Source: Romanomermis culicivorax | Taxonomy: Eukaryota > Nematoda > Enoplea > Mermithida > Mermithidae | DNA: 64,000 nt | Assembly: GCA_963922205.1 (NCBI GenBank) | Contig: CAWUHX010000010.1 | Coordinates: forward strand, 2,294,001 to 2,358,000 | Reading direction: 5' to 3' | Part shown: piece by piece, positions 44,196 through 56,261 of the stretch | Layout: every line of letters begins with the position of its first letter | How positions within the stretch are numbered: position 1 is the first letter of the stretch | The notes under the pieces: generated by a model | Told to the model about the DNA's origin: nothing | What the model saw: the letters and a program-made list of their open reading frames with translations, nothing else | Databases searched by the model: none | Translations under genes and position numbers: made by a program

Positions 44196-45589
44196 TTCGG
44201 CCTTACAAAGTCCAGTTCCTTTCTGCTAACGGGCCAGATCACGTGAAAGGCCAGCGGGACTAAGGCACAAGCAGCTTGCAGTTCTGAGAACCGCTTTTCC
44301 TCAAATGCCTTAGCATACTCCGCCAGCTGAGGCTTCCAGTGATCTTTGTCAAAATAAGCCACCCCAGGATCAATATCAATAGGCACATGAACCAGATGCT
44401 TTTTTAGGGCATCTAGTAGTGCTTGCTTTTGACGATCTTGGGGTAGTTTGACAACTTTCCTAGCTGTGTTGATGAACCAAACTAAAGACGCTGGCTGATT
44501 GAGCTCATGATACTGCTTCCCTTGGGCCATTTCCTCTACTAACTGTAGGGGCAACCTATCCTTGGCCGACAAGCGCTGTTCAGGCCTAATCATTTCGTCG
44601 TCATCGGGATCACTTGCTTCATCATAGGAATTGGGCTTTAATTTTTTACCCTGATGATAAGCACCTGGATAGATGCCTCGCCACGGCAAATTTTCTTTCC
44701 CTTTCCTAGGATTGCAGATGTCCCGATGGCAACGAAAATTAGGTCCTATTTCTTGCACATGTGTGGCCCATCTTGCGTACATTTCTTGGCGCATCATGTG
44801 GTAGGTGGCCTCAGGCTGCCTAACCACAATATCAGGTGTACCCACAAAGTTACGTAGTTTATAGTCCGTAACTATATATGAGTAAAACTGATAAAATTTA
44901 TATGAAAGAATTTCAATCTGGGATGGATCGACTATATCGTGAGGAAAGTTGGCAACTCCCCCACATAGCTCAATCACATACCCATAGTGAAATGCCCCCA
45001 TAAAAATTGCCAATGAAAAGTACACATCCATACCAGCGTACTGCAGTATCTCTTCGGGGACTCTTTCTTTGGCCACACTTTGTCTATTACGTAAAAGACT
45101 GAAATCAGTCTGGTGAGGACCGATGTCAGCCAAATACATTTCGGCAAAGAGGCCTTTCAATTTCAATGTCTCAGGGCAGATTCCTGCTTTCCTGGATTTG
45201 GTAATCTCGCTTCCCATGATCTGCTTTGCCGTGACGCTTAGATCATAGTATCTTCCGAGATTTCCATCTTTGATACTACATCTAATCGCGTCAGACAAGT
45301 CGCGACCATCGGTGCTTTTTCCGCATCCACGGACATTGATAATTGAAACTATGTCCTCCAAAACAGCCTAACCGACTAACAACGTCGCTGAGCATAAAAA
45401 GTGTAACAATATGTTCCACTCTTGCTCTTGCAGCAACGTTAAATTGATTACGAACGTTTTGCCATTTAGATGGGCGAACGAAACTAATCTGGCAAACTGG
45501 TTGCCTTTTTCGTTTTTGAACCCCCACCTAAATAGCTTTCTAGCGTCCTCACGGTTCACCTTCTCTACATCAAAGCCGATAATGCTCAT
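44141..45589 (-). pseudogene. DEDDy 3'-5' exonuclease-like ORF of element B
   Basis: Starts at ATG 45587-45589. Residues 3-9 read IIGFDVE, a motif I of the D-x-E type used by RNase D/WRN-like exonucleases to bind metal. After 73 codons there is one in-frame TAG (45368-45370), then 406 further codons. These contain STDGRDLSDAI, a possible motif II, and YAGMD near 45040-45026, a Y-x3-D motif III followed by VYFSLAIF as in the DEDDy family. A Cys/His-bearing region (CHRDICNPRKG) and a charged C-terminal half follow. Placement between integrase and the 3' LTR suggests a captured host gene. The stop makes this copy probably inactive unless read through. Confidence 0.5.
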
Positions 45590-46927
45590 GCCTCATAAAG
45601 TGCTGCTTTCTAGGTGTTTTACCACCCTTTCCACACTTCCCGTGGGAACAATTATCAGCTCGATAGGGTTGGTCGGCCAGAACTCAAAAGTGGCAAAAAA
45701 CCACCTTTCCAACTCCGCTATCCGCATTGCCCGACGGATATTGTGGTCTAAAAATCCAGGAGAGATTTAAATTTTTACACAAACATACTCTACTAACTCT
45801 CAATGTGCATTTTCGTGACCCTTTTTGAACTCTTTGGGTAATTTTACCCACTATTACTCCTTTAACCTTTGGGGAAAACTCTAGCACCTTTGTGCAGAAC
45901 ACCGTTTTAACTTTTGAACTTTTGAAATTTTTGGAGCGGGAACTTGATATTTAGCCTTTCTGGCCGTTGGGTGTCCCTTTATAGAAACCAAAATTGATAG
46001 GCAAAAATATGTGAAATTAGGTGTTTTTTCACTCTAACCCAACACACTCTTGCTACTCGATCAGCGCTTAATCGATCACAACCTTGATCTCCGTGACTAA
46101 CTCCTGCTAATCCCCTTCTTCGCCGCTTTGCGGAAACCAGAGGGAGCGGGAATGACAAAAACCTCCCCTAATCGGATCACCTAATTTGACCGAAGTCTTT
46201 TTCGGATCACCTAGGTTCGGCCCTTGCCACCTCCTTCTACCTAAAATTTTTTGTATTTAATTCTCGACTCCCAGTTGGTAGCTCGTCCGAGAAAGGGCAC
46301 AGAAACAGTCTTACAAAACACCCCTGACGAGCGTAACCTCCGCTCATTTTCTTACCTAACTATTTACAAAATAAAAAATGATTGCTTACCGTCGACCAAA
46401 AAATATCGATTATTCTGCCGCGGGTGCGGCTCCCCAAACTGGACCTTGTCGTCCGTCGCGTTGTATGTTTGAGTACACTTGTTTGGCGTACCCATTCGAA
46501 AAATTTTCTGGGCCCGATTCTTTGCACCGAAATAATTTTAAAATTTTTTAAAACCAGATTTGCAGCTGTGAAAAGTAGACAGATGTATAAAACATTTACA
46601 GTCTATTCCCTTGCGGCTGCAAATTACCTCACGGGAGGGTTCTTCTGTTCACAATATTTTCGAAAAAGATTTGAAAAATAAGAGCAGACGCGGGACACGA
46701 CTTTTGAAAGTTTTTGAATGATTTTGGAGTGTTAACCAAGAAGTTGTAAAATGAAAAAATGTACGAAAACGGGTCTTTCGCTTTAAAAGCTTTTCCCCTG
46801 CTTCGTTAAAACACAATCCTACATATCAAAAAATATGAAAACGGATTTTAACCGTTACAAAACACAATTGGAATAAATATTTATTAAATATACAAAATAA
46901 ACACACGCAAATCGGCAGATTTTGCCG
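45590..46927 (-). other. Noncoding gap between integrase and nuclease ORF
   Basis: 1.3 kb with no recognisable domain. Repeated CGGATCACCTA motifs lie at about 46165-46212. It may hold the splice acceptor for the downstream ORFs. Confidence 0.35.
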
Positions 46928-49879
46928 CTACGAAACTACACCGGGTGTCGCACTACTCTCCGCTAATTGCGAAGGTACAGTAAGACGATTTGATCGATTT
47001 TTTACGTAGTTCTGCCATCGTGTAGTCTCGTAGCGAAAAATTTTCAGCCTACTTGCTGAAACCTTTTGCCATAGCAAAAGATTATCATAACGTGCAATTG
47101 TTATGACATTATCTTCTAACCTGGAAACATCAGTTATAATGAAGGGTCCTTCCCAAGTTAAGCCTAGTTTCTTTTGCTTATCAACTTTAAGAAGTACCCA
47201 ATCATTTTCTTTAAAAACCGAGGTTTTAATTTTCTTGTCGAAATATCTTTTGCTAGCTTCCGCTGCTTTCTGGATATTTTCGGCAATAATACCATAAAGC
47301 CTGGTTAAATGGTCTGTTAGAATGAATTTGTATGCCTCATAATTCATGGGCATTACTATTTTAAGGGCTTTTGACAAATTCATCCCCAACTTTGCCTCAT
47401 GGCCCCGTAACAACGCAAATGGCGAGGCCTTCATCACTGCGTGTGGGGTAGCATTGTAGGCAAAGACCACTGATTTGAGATATCTTGGCCAGCTATCGGG
47501 TTCACCGATAGCTACTTTTCTCAGTTGCTTTATTAGAGTTTGGTTGAACCTCTCTACCATACCATTACCCTGAGGGTGGTAAGCAGTAGTGAAGATCTTC
47601 TTACACTCTAATAAATCACAAACTGATTTCATTAAATCCGAAGTAAAACAAGATCCATTGTCACTTAGGAGTTTCGTTGGTGTTCCATGCCTAAATATTA
47701 TAGCTTCTAAGAACGCATTCACAACTGAATTTGCTGATTGATCTGGGATCATTTCAGCTTCAACCCATTTTGTGAAATAGTCCTGAAAAACTATGACATA
47801 AGGCATTCTTTCTCCCAAAGGCCAAATTCCTACTATATCCACAGATACAATGTCGAATGGACCTTGTGGCACAATGGGTATCAACGGAGGAATGGATGGC
47901 TTTCCTGCAGTTGCCATTTGACAGACAACGCAGTATTTTATCCATTCCCTGACATCTTTTTCCATGCCAGGCCACCAATAGTGCAATTTCATGACACTCA
48001 GAGTTCTTTTGAAACCCTGGTGTGTCATTATTACAGCACCATGATGCTGATGCAGTACAGAGTCCCTGAGGTTTGCGGGTACGACCAATTGGTCTTCGCT
48101 TTCTGCCTCAGTTTCCCTATACAATACACCATTTTCTTCGTAGAACCCAGTGTGATACTTCGTGGTGCTATTTGCACCTAATCTATCCCAGATTGGCTTT
48201 AAGCTTTCATCTGCTTTTTGCAGTTTGCTCATCAAGTCATCTGGGATCAGGCCAATAGATATCTCTTTTTCTCCTGATGTTCCTGGTTTATCAAATTCCT
48301 CTTCCTTTCTAGGGTGTAACCACTGCACATTGTCTTGTTTCTTAGGTATCGCAGATTTATCAGTTTCCTGATTTTCTTTCTGCACCTTTTCCGAAACACG
48401 AGCTTTGCTTCGGGTTACTACTGCTTCTACTCCTTTAGAATGCTCTCTTTCGTCCTCAGGACTAATTCGAGCATCCTCTCCTTCCTTTTTATCCTTGTGG
48501 GATTTATTCTTTTCAGGGATGTTGTTCCTCTCGGCCACCAAGGAAATTTGTTGTTGTTCTTGTTGTTCTTTTATTATTCCTTTGACATCGGAGGAAACAA
48601 CATCCCACTTGAACATGCTTTCCCACTTCGGTGGTGATTTCACCACATCCTCTAGCTCATCCTTTCTAGAGAGAAAGTCAGCCATAGCATTTTGTCTACC
48701 CGGCACGTATTCTAACTTGTGGTTGTATTGATTTATGATCGCATACCACTGTTTCAATTTGTCATTTGTTGTAGTATTGACTTTCATTGATAACAGTGGT
48801 CTGTGATCTGTCTTAATCAATACTTTCTGCCCCAATAAATAGTGCCAATAGATTTTGAGGCCGTAGATAATCGCGAGGCACTCCCTTTCGGTTGCGCACC
48901 ACTTTTTCTTGTCCTCCTTTAGCACATGGCTATTGTATGCTATGACCCACTTGTCGTCTCCAGACTCTTGATACAGAACAGCCCCTAGTGCTGTTCCACT
49001 GGCATCAGTTTGTAGAATGAATTGGGCTGAGCCATCCATTACTGAGTACCTAAGAAATGGAACCGATACCAGTGCTTCTTTCAAAGCATTAAATGCTTTG
49101 TAATGATCCTCTGTGACGAGCCATTTATTCCTTTTCTTGGCCGTCAGCTTATACAAAGGTTCTGCGTGCTTTGCCAGATGTGGTATAAATTTTTCACACC
49201 ACTGGAGCATTCCGAGAAACCTTTGCATACGCTTGACTGAGTCCGGGAATTCAAACTCCTTTATAGCTTGCACTTTTTTCGGATCGGGCGAAATTCCATT
49301 AGAATCCAAAATATGACCAAGAAAATGTACCTTCTTTGGTAGGAATTCGCATTTTTCCGGTTTAAGTGTAAGCTGGGCTCGTCTCAGAGCATCTAGGACC
49401 AATTTCAAATTTTCTATGTGTTCCTCGAACGTATTCGAGAACACTATGATATCGTCTATGTAAACTAGACATATCTTCCACACATGAGGATGAAGGATTC
49501 TTTCCATCATCCTCTGGAACTCGGCTGGTGCATTTTTCAGTCCAAAGGGCATTACTTTGAACTGAAACAACCCTTCTTGACACAGGAAAGCAGTCTTTTC
49601 TTTACTGCCTTCTTCCATTGGCACTTGCCAATAACCAGACTTAAGGTCAAGAGTCGTATAAAATTTTGCTCTCCCGAGGCAGTCCAGATAATCATCCATT
49701 CTTGGTGTTGGATATCGATCATCCTTCGTAACCTCGTTCAAGCCTCTGAAATCAACAACCGGCCTGAGCGACCCATCTTTCTTCCCTACTAGGAATAATG
49801 GCGCCGCCCAGGGCGATCTTGATGGCTCTATGACTCCTTTGTCTAGCATTTCCTGCACATGTTGTCTGATATATGGTCG
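46928..49879 (-). CDS. pol: Pol of element B: RT, RNase H, integrase
   Basis: One open frame after TGA 49880-49882. The RT starts at [15 protein letters not shown] and has [10 protein letters not shown] and YIDD (49451-49462). The RNase H has ILQTDAS (near 49020). The integrase zinc domain ([13 protein letters not shown]2C) lies near 47930-48060. Its catalytic core has SVDIVG, SDNGSC and [10 protein letters not shown], and a GPF-type C-terminal module ([10 protein letters not shown]) follows. The long Glu/Lys-rich tether between RNase H and integrase is typical of such elements. All catalytic residues are visible, so this part looks intact, but translation would need to pass upstream stops. 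Confidence 0.85.
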   Translation of the reverse strand, partial: RPYIRQHVQEMLDKGVIEPSRSPWAAPLFLVGKKDGSLRPVVDFRGLNEVTKDDRYPTPRMDDYLDCLGRAKFYTTLDLKSGYWQVPMEEGSKEKTAFLCQEGLFQFKVMPFGLKNAPAEFQRMMERILHPHVWKICLVYIDDIIVFSNTFEEHIENLKLVLDALRRAQLTLKPEKCEFLPKKVHFLGHILDSNGISPDPKKVQAIKEFEFPDSVKRMQRFLGMLQWCEKFIPHLAKHAEPLYKLTAKKRNKWLVTEDHYKAFNALKEALVSVPFLRYSVMDGSAQFILQTDASGTALGAVLYQESGDDKWVIAYNSHVLKEDKKKWCATERECLAIIYGLKIYWHYLLGQKVLIKTDHRPLLSMKVNTTTNDKLKQWYAIINQYNHKLEYVPGRQNAMADFLSRKDELEDVVKSPPKWESMFKWDVVSSDVKGIIKEQQEQQQISLVAERNNIPEKNKSHKDKKEGEDARISPEDEREHSKGVEAVVTRSKARVSEKVQKENQETDKSAIPKKQDNVQWLHPRKEEEFDKPGTSGEKEISIGLIPDDLMSKLQKADESLKPIWDRLGANSTTKYHTGFYEENGVLYRETEAESEDQLVVPANLRDSVLHQHHGAVIMTHQGFKRTLSVMKLHYWWPGMEKDVREWIKYCVVCQMATAGKPSIPPLIPIVPQGPFDIVSVDIVGIWPLGERMPYVIVFQDYFTKWVEAEMIPDQSANSVVNAFLEAIIFRHGTPTKLLSDNGSCFTSDLMKSVCDLLECKKIFTTAYHPQGNGMVERFNQTLIKQLRKVAIGEPDSWPRYLKSVVFAYNATPHAVMKASPFALLRGHEAKLGMNLSKALKIVMPMNYEAYKFILTDHLTRLYGIIAENIQKAAEASKRYFDKKIKTSVFKENDWVLLKVDKQKKLGLTWEGPFIITDVSRLEDNVITIARYDNLLLWQKVSASRLKIFRYETTRWQNYVKNRSNRLTVPSQLAESSATPGVVS

Positions 49880-52315
49880 TCATTCAATGGCAGCTCTATA
49901 GTAATGTTTTGCCACAGGGCTAGCATCACCTGTATTAATTTTACAAGTAAGATGGGGAGTAGTTGTCAGAGGATCATGAGGTAGGCTAAATACATCCCGG
50001 TATTTCACGAGTTGCCGTATCGCCATCTCTTTCTGTTCTTCTGACACTGTAGCTTCAGAGGTCATTTTGTACGATGCTTCCAGAAACACAACTCCATCGA
50101 ATTTTGATTCCTTGGCATCGAAAATGCCCCCTAGGCTACTTTCTCCACTATTTCCTGCTTGCAAAATTGATACACTTGATTCTCCCCGAAATACGGAGTT
50201 ACAGTAGCCAAGAACTTGATTAGGTTCTATCAGGCAACCGGAACCCGTATTATTGGAGATCATCAATACAAAGTCCTCCTTTGAACCGTCAACTATAGTA
50301 TCATCTATTCTGAATCTTGTTTCTGAATCATCTCCTTCTATGATGATTCCATTTACTCTATTTGCCGAGGATTTATTCCACAATTTAGCTTTCACTAGCT
50401 GATCTGTTCCATGTGGAATGTAAATTCTATTACAAGCCACTACTGGAACTAGATCTTCCAGCTGCTCAATTGTGGAATATTGATCTTCTTCAATAGAATT
50501 TTCCTGTATTGATTCTGCTATCATCGGATTATGCATCCAAACTATTGGAATTGCTTTCTTATCAGATGTTAACAAATCAATACTTTTCTTCACACCCATC
50601 ATAGTCATTGAACCTTTTCCAAAATCTATTACCGTATTGACTTCCGGATGCGCCAGGAAGTCTGTTCCCAATATCAAATCTTCTGCGGACCCTGGTATTA
50701 TGATAGCTTTAACTGGAAAATGGCCATAATCACATTGCATTTGAAATTGAACGTAACCATGTGCACTAACTACTTTACCATTGGGGACAGTGACTTTTAG
50801 GATCTTAGGGTACGCTGTATACTCCAGTCCAAGTGATTTTTTAAAGAAATCACCCAACATCACCGAACACTGAGCTCCTGTGTCAATCAGTGCCTTTGCA
50901 GTAGTAGAACACACAGTTACTTTGATGTGAAATGGCTGTGTTCTAGGGTATTTTGCTAACATATCCAGTTCCTCTGCAGTCGCCTTTCTACCATACTCGG
51001 CACTGCATTCCAATTCTGGCACATTCTCTTCTTTCTCCATGGCACAATTGTGTAAACCACACAACTTCATCTCCATCATTGGTTCTTGCTGTACACTATT
51101 GACACCACTAGTCGGCGGTTGGTCTGTCTGCCCGGAGGCTTGCGACGGACTAACTACCTTCTGTGGAACCAACAGGGTATTTGAACTCTGATTTGCAATT
51201 ACTGGTTGTTGGTCCATTAGATTTGGTCCTGGCAACATCAGCTGGGTGGTAGCCTGTAACAATCTCATCTGCTCCCTGAGCTTCTTCAACTTTACGTATT
51301 CCTGAAACTCGGCATATTCTTGCAAATTTTCCACCTCGTCATCAGGAAATGAAACTTGATAAGCTCCCCTTTCGCCTTCATTACCAAAACCTCCTCTACT
51401 TCCTCCGTAATTTCCTCTGAAATTACCTCTGAAATTTCCTCTACCTCGGAAATTCCCAAAACTTCCTCTAGGACTTCCTCTTCCAAAGCCTCTTCCACTA
51501 TTTCCACCCCTTCCACGATTTTGCAGACCTTTATAAAAATTCAAGGTTCTACAATCAATCGTGTTGTGAATGTTATTTTCGTGGTAAGTACACCATTTTT
51601 GCTGCTGAACCTCTTGTTGACTTTTCGCTTTCGCTTTATCAACTTTCTGAGTTAAAGCAGTTATGGCTTCCTCTTGAGCTTTGGTCGAGTTCCTAATTTC
51701 TTCATAACATTGTGCCATTTTGATAAACTCCTTAGATAAAGCCATCATGAGGGAGTCCTTTTTTGGCTCCTCAACAGGCTGTTGCCGAGGCATTATGGCC
51801 TGTTGCGGAGGTACTTCAAGTACTTCATCATCTGCTATATCTATCAATTGATTTTGCGAAGATTGCATTAGAGTTTGCCTTTCTGTGTTTGGTCTTCTAA
51901 AGTCCCTATTGCGTTTTTGGGCGCTTTCATAAGGTCTTTGGATTACATTCACATCGGCTTGCTGCTCCTCAGCAATTTCTGCTTGTGCTGTATTTATCAT
52001 CATGGGCTGCTCTCTTGGCCCAAATGTTCTAATCGCATTCCAGTACTTTAACTCTATCTCATAGACTGCCTGCGAAAGATCATACCAATTTTTGAATTTT
52101 GCTATGTCTTTCTGCAGTTCTAATTGATAAGTCAAAGAACTCCTATAGAAAAAGGTTTCAATGATTACTTTATTTTTAAACTCCTTTGTTTCACTTTGAT
52201 AAACGAGATTCACATGTGCTCGAACCCTTTTTAGAAATTTGGTTGCTGCTTCATCGGGTTCCTGTTTAATATCCAATAAATCCCATTTGAGCATGTCCAG
52301 GTTACAATCTGGAGC
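49880..52315 (-). pseudogene. gag: Element B Gag C-part, zinc knuckle, RGG box and protease
   Basis: Same frame as the segments on either side. It contains the second half of a Ty3-type capsid (FLKRVRAHVN region), a Gln-rich linker, a variant zinc knuckle CX2HX4HX4C (near 51552-51600), an RGG-rich stretch (about 51395-51520) and a retropepsin (IDTGAQ near 50871-50888, ILGTDF near 50675). It ends at TGA 49880-49882, only a few codons before the RT, where gypsy elements normally run on without a break. The capsid is cut by the upstream TAA, so this copy is probably inactive. Confidence 0.7.
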
Positions 52316-53479
52316 TTAATAGTTCAAAATCTTGTCTCGGGCCTCCCTATATGTCGTTGACTCTTCCGCCAATTCTTTCCGCAAGTCCCTTGACAAACGG
52401 GTTAATGCTTCTAGTTTCACCTCATCGGGAGTATTCTTTCGAAACTCACCTTCTAGCTCCACTAGAAAAGCAAGAACCTGTTTACTTGGCATATCAGATT
52501 GCAGTAATTTCGGTTTGATCGCCCTTTCAATGTCATAGACAGTTGGGCCTACTTGAGCCAGATTGACCCATAAAGCTGGATCAATCAGAATCATTGTAGG
52601 CATAACCTGCTGCCTGACACTTGGGGTCTCTCCCCTAATACAACTGCTCTGTTGTGAGATAGTTGGATTTATCAGACTTGGGTTTTTTAGGCCCTCGTCA
52701 AAACCACAACTACTCACTCTCTGCTCCACTTTTGAGGTAGTGGGCAAATGAGGCATATACTGCTCTTTAGGACCGAGACTTGACTTTTGGTCTTTCCGTC
52801 TACAGTCTTGCTGAAGAGTGATACCATCATTTTGCCACACTAACTCCTCCTGGCCCTGCTCAAACTTCAAAGCACCACCTTGTTCCAAACAGCCAGCATT
52901 GCTTTGGCTCGGTTCATTTGCCTTACTGGCTTTCTGTGAACCTGTATTAGCAATGTTGGCGAATATGCTATCATAAACATCTAACCTGTTCATGATCTGG
53001 TCCAATTTATCCTCCAATGAGCTCTTTCGAGGATTTTCGCAGTGTTCTTCCCTCTCATTGTCCCAATATAATCGATGGTACGTATCGAATAACTGGGCGG
53101 GTTTATTAATCGGCCGGCGCTGCTGTTGATCCAAAACCGGAATGTTCATCTTCGGTAATGGACGCGCCGGTCCCGTAATAGGCGGATGTAAATATTCGCC
53201 TCTCTTTGGGAGGTTCATCGACGACGGAATTTTAAATATTTGATCTTCGTTGGCCGATAATATCGCGTCGTCGTCCTCCCTCTCGACAGCTGTCGAGGTC
53301 GTAGGTCGGTTGCCTTCATTTTCCACCGATAAAGGCCTGTGATCTGAGCAATTGTCCTCTTCAGCTGAAGTTTCAGCTGAAGTTAAGACAATTAACTTTT
53401 CTGTATCACGGGCCTTTTTTCCCGGTGGTGTTCAGGGCAAACCGGAACTCTTGAGGCCACCTAGGTTGTCTTTACTCAT
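52316..53479 (-). pseudogene. gag: Element B Gag N-terminal part
   Basis: ATG at 53477-53479, in the first part of the transcript after the 5' LTR. Codon 16 is TGA (53432-53434). The frame then stays open to TAA 52316-52318. The protein-like part holds an acidic leader, a Pro-rich stretch, a helix resembling a matrix-like coil (LEDKLDQIMNRLDVYDS) and the first half of a capsid domain. The TAA falls inside the capsid domain, which argues for a nonsense mutation rather than a natural Gag end. Confidence 0.65.
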
Positions 53480-53559
53480 TTTGTAACCTCCCAGTTCTCT
53501 ATAAAAACCAATAGGTTTTTTGACTGGGCCGCCGATTTTTTTTTGACTGGGCCGCCTAC

Positions 53560-53733
53560 TGGGCCGCCGATTTGTTCTTTATTAAAAATAAAATAAACAT
53601 TCAATGAATGACCAAAAACATAGACGACCGGCATATTTATGCGCGGTGTCTATGCAAATCGGCGTCGACGCGTTTTGCGTTGACTTTGGCTATTTCTTCA
53701 CAACCTGGAGATAGACTATGTCCATCCCTGACA
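53560..53733 (-). repeat. 5' LTR of element B
   Basis: Partner of 40659-40832. No clear TGG-starting primer-binding site follows on the minus strand; the next bases repeat the LTR edge. Confidence 0.75.
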
Positions 53734-54996
53734 GATGAATGAATTGGCGACAATTTACACAGCGGTGCTCGAAACATCAAATTTTGAGGACAAAAATTTC
53801 AATTTTTCACAAAAATCACCATGTCTGCTGCTGAAGCTTAGAAGCACCAGAAATTTCTCTATAGAAAAGATAAGTGTACGATGTCTTCTGTCCTCTAACA
53901 AAAATTAACTTACTGCTTAGAGGATCCCACGACTTGGAGTTCATCTTGTGTAACGAAAATTCGTATGTCTATTGTGGAACTATCACAGCTTCATAAATTT
54001 CGAAAACAAGACATTAGGACAAGTTCGCGTGCTGAATATCACGACAATCCCCAAAATGCATAAAAAATAAAATTCGCCGAGCTATCCCAACGTTTGGACT
54101 TTTTGACATTTTCCAGTCCATTTAGGAGACTTCGGCCTAGAAATGAAGTAACATTATTATTTACGGTTTAACGCTCTATGTAAAAATGTTTCCCGGATTT
54201 TGCATTCTACATTTTTAGGAAGTTTTGAAATGTCAAAAGTGAGAGGGTAAAAAGCGTCAAAAAGATGACTTTTTTCCACGAAAATGATTGCTTAAGCTTA
54301 AGGACCTAAAATTTACCTGTGGATTGATAACTATGTCTCCTGGTGCTTACAAAAAATAGACCAAAGTTGGTGTACAGCGTGTGTTAAGAGTCAATGTATG
54401 TAAAAATCACCAGGATTAGAACAATGTGGATAGGTCAAATTTTGTTTTTCCTCTTTCAGAGATATACTGTGCAATTTTTCACGCTGATTTCGAGCATGAT
54501 GAACATTTTTAAAAAAAATTTTTTCATTGGGCTATCGCGGTAGCTTTTTTTAATCAATAATAGATTGAACAGGCTGTTGGAAACATCTAGACAATTATTA
54601 CTACAAATGCTGTACAAAAAAAATCGAAAAAATGAAATTTTCACTTTTGTCAATTGTTAACTTTACAACTCGGAATTAGTAGAATGGAATGCAGCCCTAA
54701 CATGTAGGATCCATGTGCCTAACTTTATGCAAAAATTGAAAGCTCACCGCAAAAGCGCAGTGAAGCACGTTTTTGCATTGAATTATCATTCAATTTTCGA
54801 CAATATGGATTTTTTTTAAACGACAGCATTTTAATGCGGCCTTCAAACGTTTATTCCAGTGTTTTCTGGACTTATATATTTCAACATCGGAAAACTCTTA
54901 GCTTGACTTTTGTATGATGCATCTCGAAATTTTTGCGATGCGTCTTGACAAATGTTGTGCATCATGTTCGAAGGTAAAGATTTTTTCGGTACCAAA
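53734..54996. other. Intergenic, nothing recognised
   Basis: AT-rich DNA with homopolymer runs and no protein-like ORF. Confidence 0.4.
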
Positions 54997-55815
54997 TTTT
55001 TTAAGACACGATTTGTGAGTTTTGACCTTCCCTATGATAAGTTGGAAGTTAATCATATCTCAAGGAAACTTTGGGTAGTTTCGTGCGCTGAGTTTCATGG
55101 AATCATTGATTTTGCTTAAAAATGAAAATTCATGTGGCTACAGTATGCCAAAGTTAGAAATTGATGATTTTTTAGAATTTTTCTTGCTAAACCAGGGATT
55201 TTTTGACTTTGACTCACATCTTTTCTTTTTATTCGTCTAATGTTTTATTTTTCCTGTATCTCGTTGATGGCATATTAGTAGCATTAAACTGCATTTTTGT
55301 ATCAACTTTCAGAATGTGCATATCCGTTAGGTCTCAAAAGGATACACAAATTTCATTAAAATTTTATCACAATGTTTTGCACATTAGTGGCTATAGAAAC
55401 GAAGAAAAAAAATTCGGCTATGGAGGGATCCCAATTAAGACTCGAAATGACTTTTTCGGTTTCTTTCGACTTCCTTTTTGACACTTTGAAATAGAATGAA
55501 AAGTGAAAATTTTTTCCTCCTGAATTAGTCTTCTGCATGTAGTGTACATTTTGGCGACAGGGCCACGTCTTTACAGCTTTGATATTTCGACACACGTATA
55601 TAGACTGAAAAACGTCAAAAAATTCCAAAATTTTTTGGTACTGTAGTTATGCGAATTTTGATTATTATGCGGAATGAATGCTGAGACGATACTCAGCATA
55701 TAAAACTGTCCTCAATATTTGGTTTTAAGATATTATTTTCAGCTTATCGTAGGTCAATAAAACAGAAGGTCGGATATCTCAGCGTGTATTAAAAATTATT
55801 TCTCAAGTTATAACG
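54997..55815. mobile_element. Small relative of the foldback family
   Basis: 54997-55155 resembles the outer arm of the 33245-38293 element (GATAAGTTGGAAGTTAATCA, GGTAGTTTCGTGCGCTGAG, CTACAGTATGCC). 55635-55815 is a diverged inverted partner. The 0.5 kb centre has no recognisable gene, so this is a non-autonomous, older copy. Confidence 0.5.
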
Positions 55816-56261
55816 ATTTTTTTCAAGTGGCCCTTTTTGCATTCCGTAAAATTTTCACAAACATTGCTCATAAAAATTTCATCGTTTTAGATGAGTAACA
55901 TTTATTCATTTATTTTGCATTCCTCGAGGAAAGATTATTTTCGGTTTCAAATGTGAGCAATTAATGCCCTTGTCGAAATTAGTTTGTTGCAGCGCAGGGC
56001 AGTGCTTCCAAAAAGTATTATCGAGCAATCGATACAAGTTACGCTTTACTGTATCAGACTTGTACGTTAATCGGTTTGATATTTTAGCCGAAAGCAGACG
56101 AAATATCGAATCGCACTTGATGATCAGCCGTCGTATTTCCTTCCATTGTTATTGAACGTCGTTTAAAGTATACGGAAAGTTCGACAGGATAAGTCTGCGC
56201 CTGTTTGCTTCTATTTTGGTCAATCGGGTTTGGAGTTATAGGCCGCAGCAAAAGTTAAAAG
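55816..56261 (+). other. Upstream region of RPB1
   Basis: The sequence becomes less AT-rich from about 55960. No clear TATA box or splice acceptor was found. The promoter of the RPB1 gene should lie here, but I cannot place the start site. Confidence 0.3.

Larger units (their letters stand above)
40659..53733 (-). mobile_element. Element B: degraded gypsy-type retroelement with extra ORFs
   Basis: Bounded by 174-bp direct repeats and read on the minus strand. Order: 5' LTR (53560-53733), gag, protease, RT-RNaseH-integrase, then a nuclease-like ORF and a coiled-coil/RGG ORF, then 3' LTR (40659-40832). Seen on the minus strand the LTR runs TGTCAGGG...GGCCCA. Six differences in 174 bases mark it as older than element A. 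I see no target duplication (CTCTAC left, GATGAA right). The inner edge of the 5' LTR has three tandem GACTGGGCCGCC-like copies (53522-53570), so the boundary may be rearranged. Single stop codons break the coding frame. Confidence 0.85.

Noticed and set aside
49362-49583. Short minus-strand ORF in the RT region
   Set aside because: Out of frame with the RT that covers the same bases.
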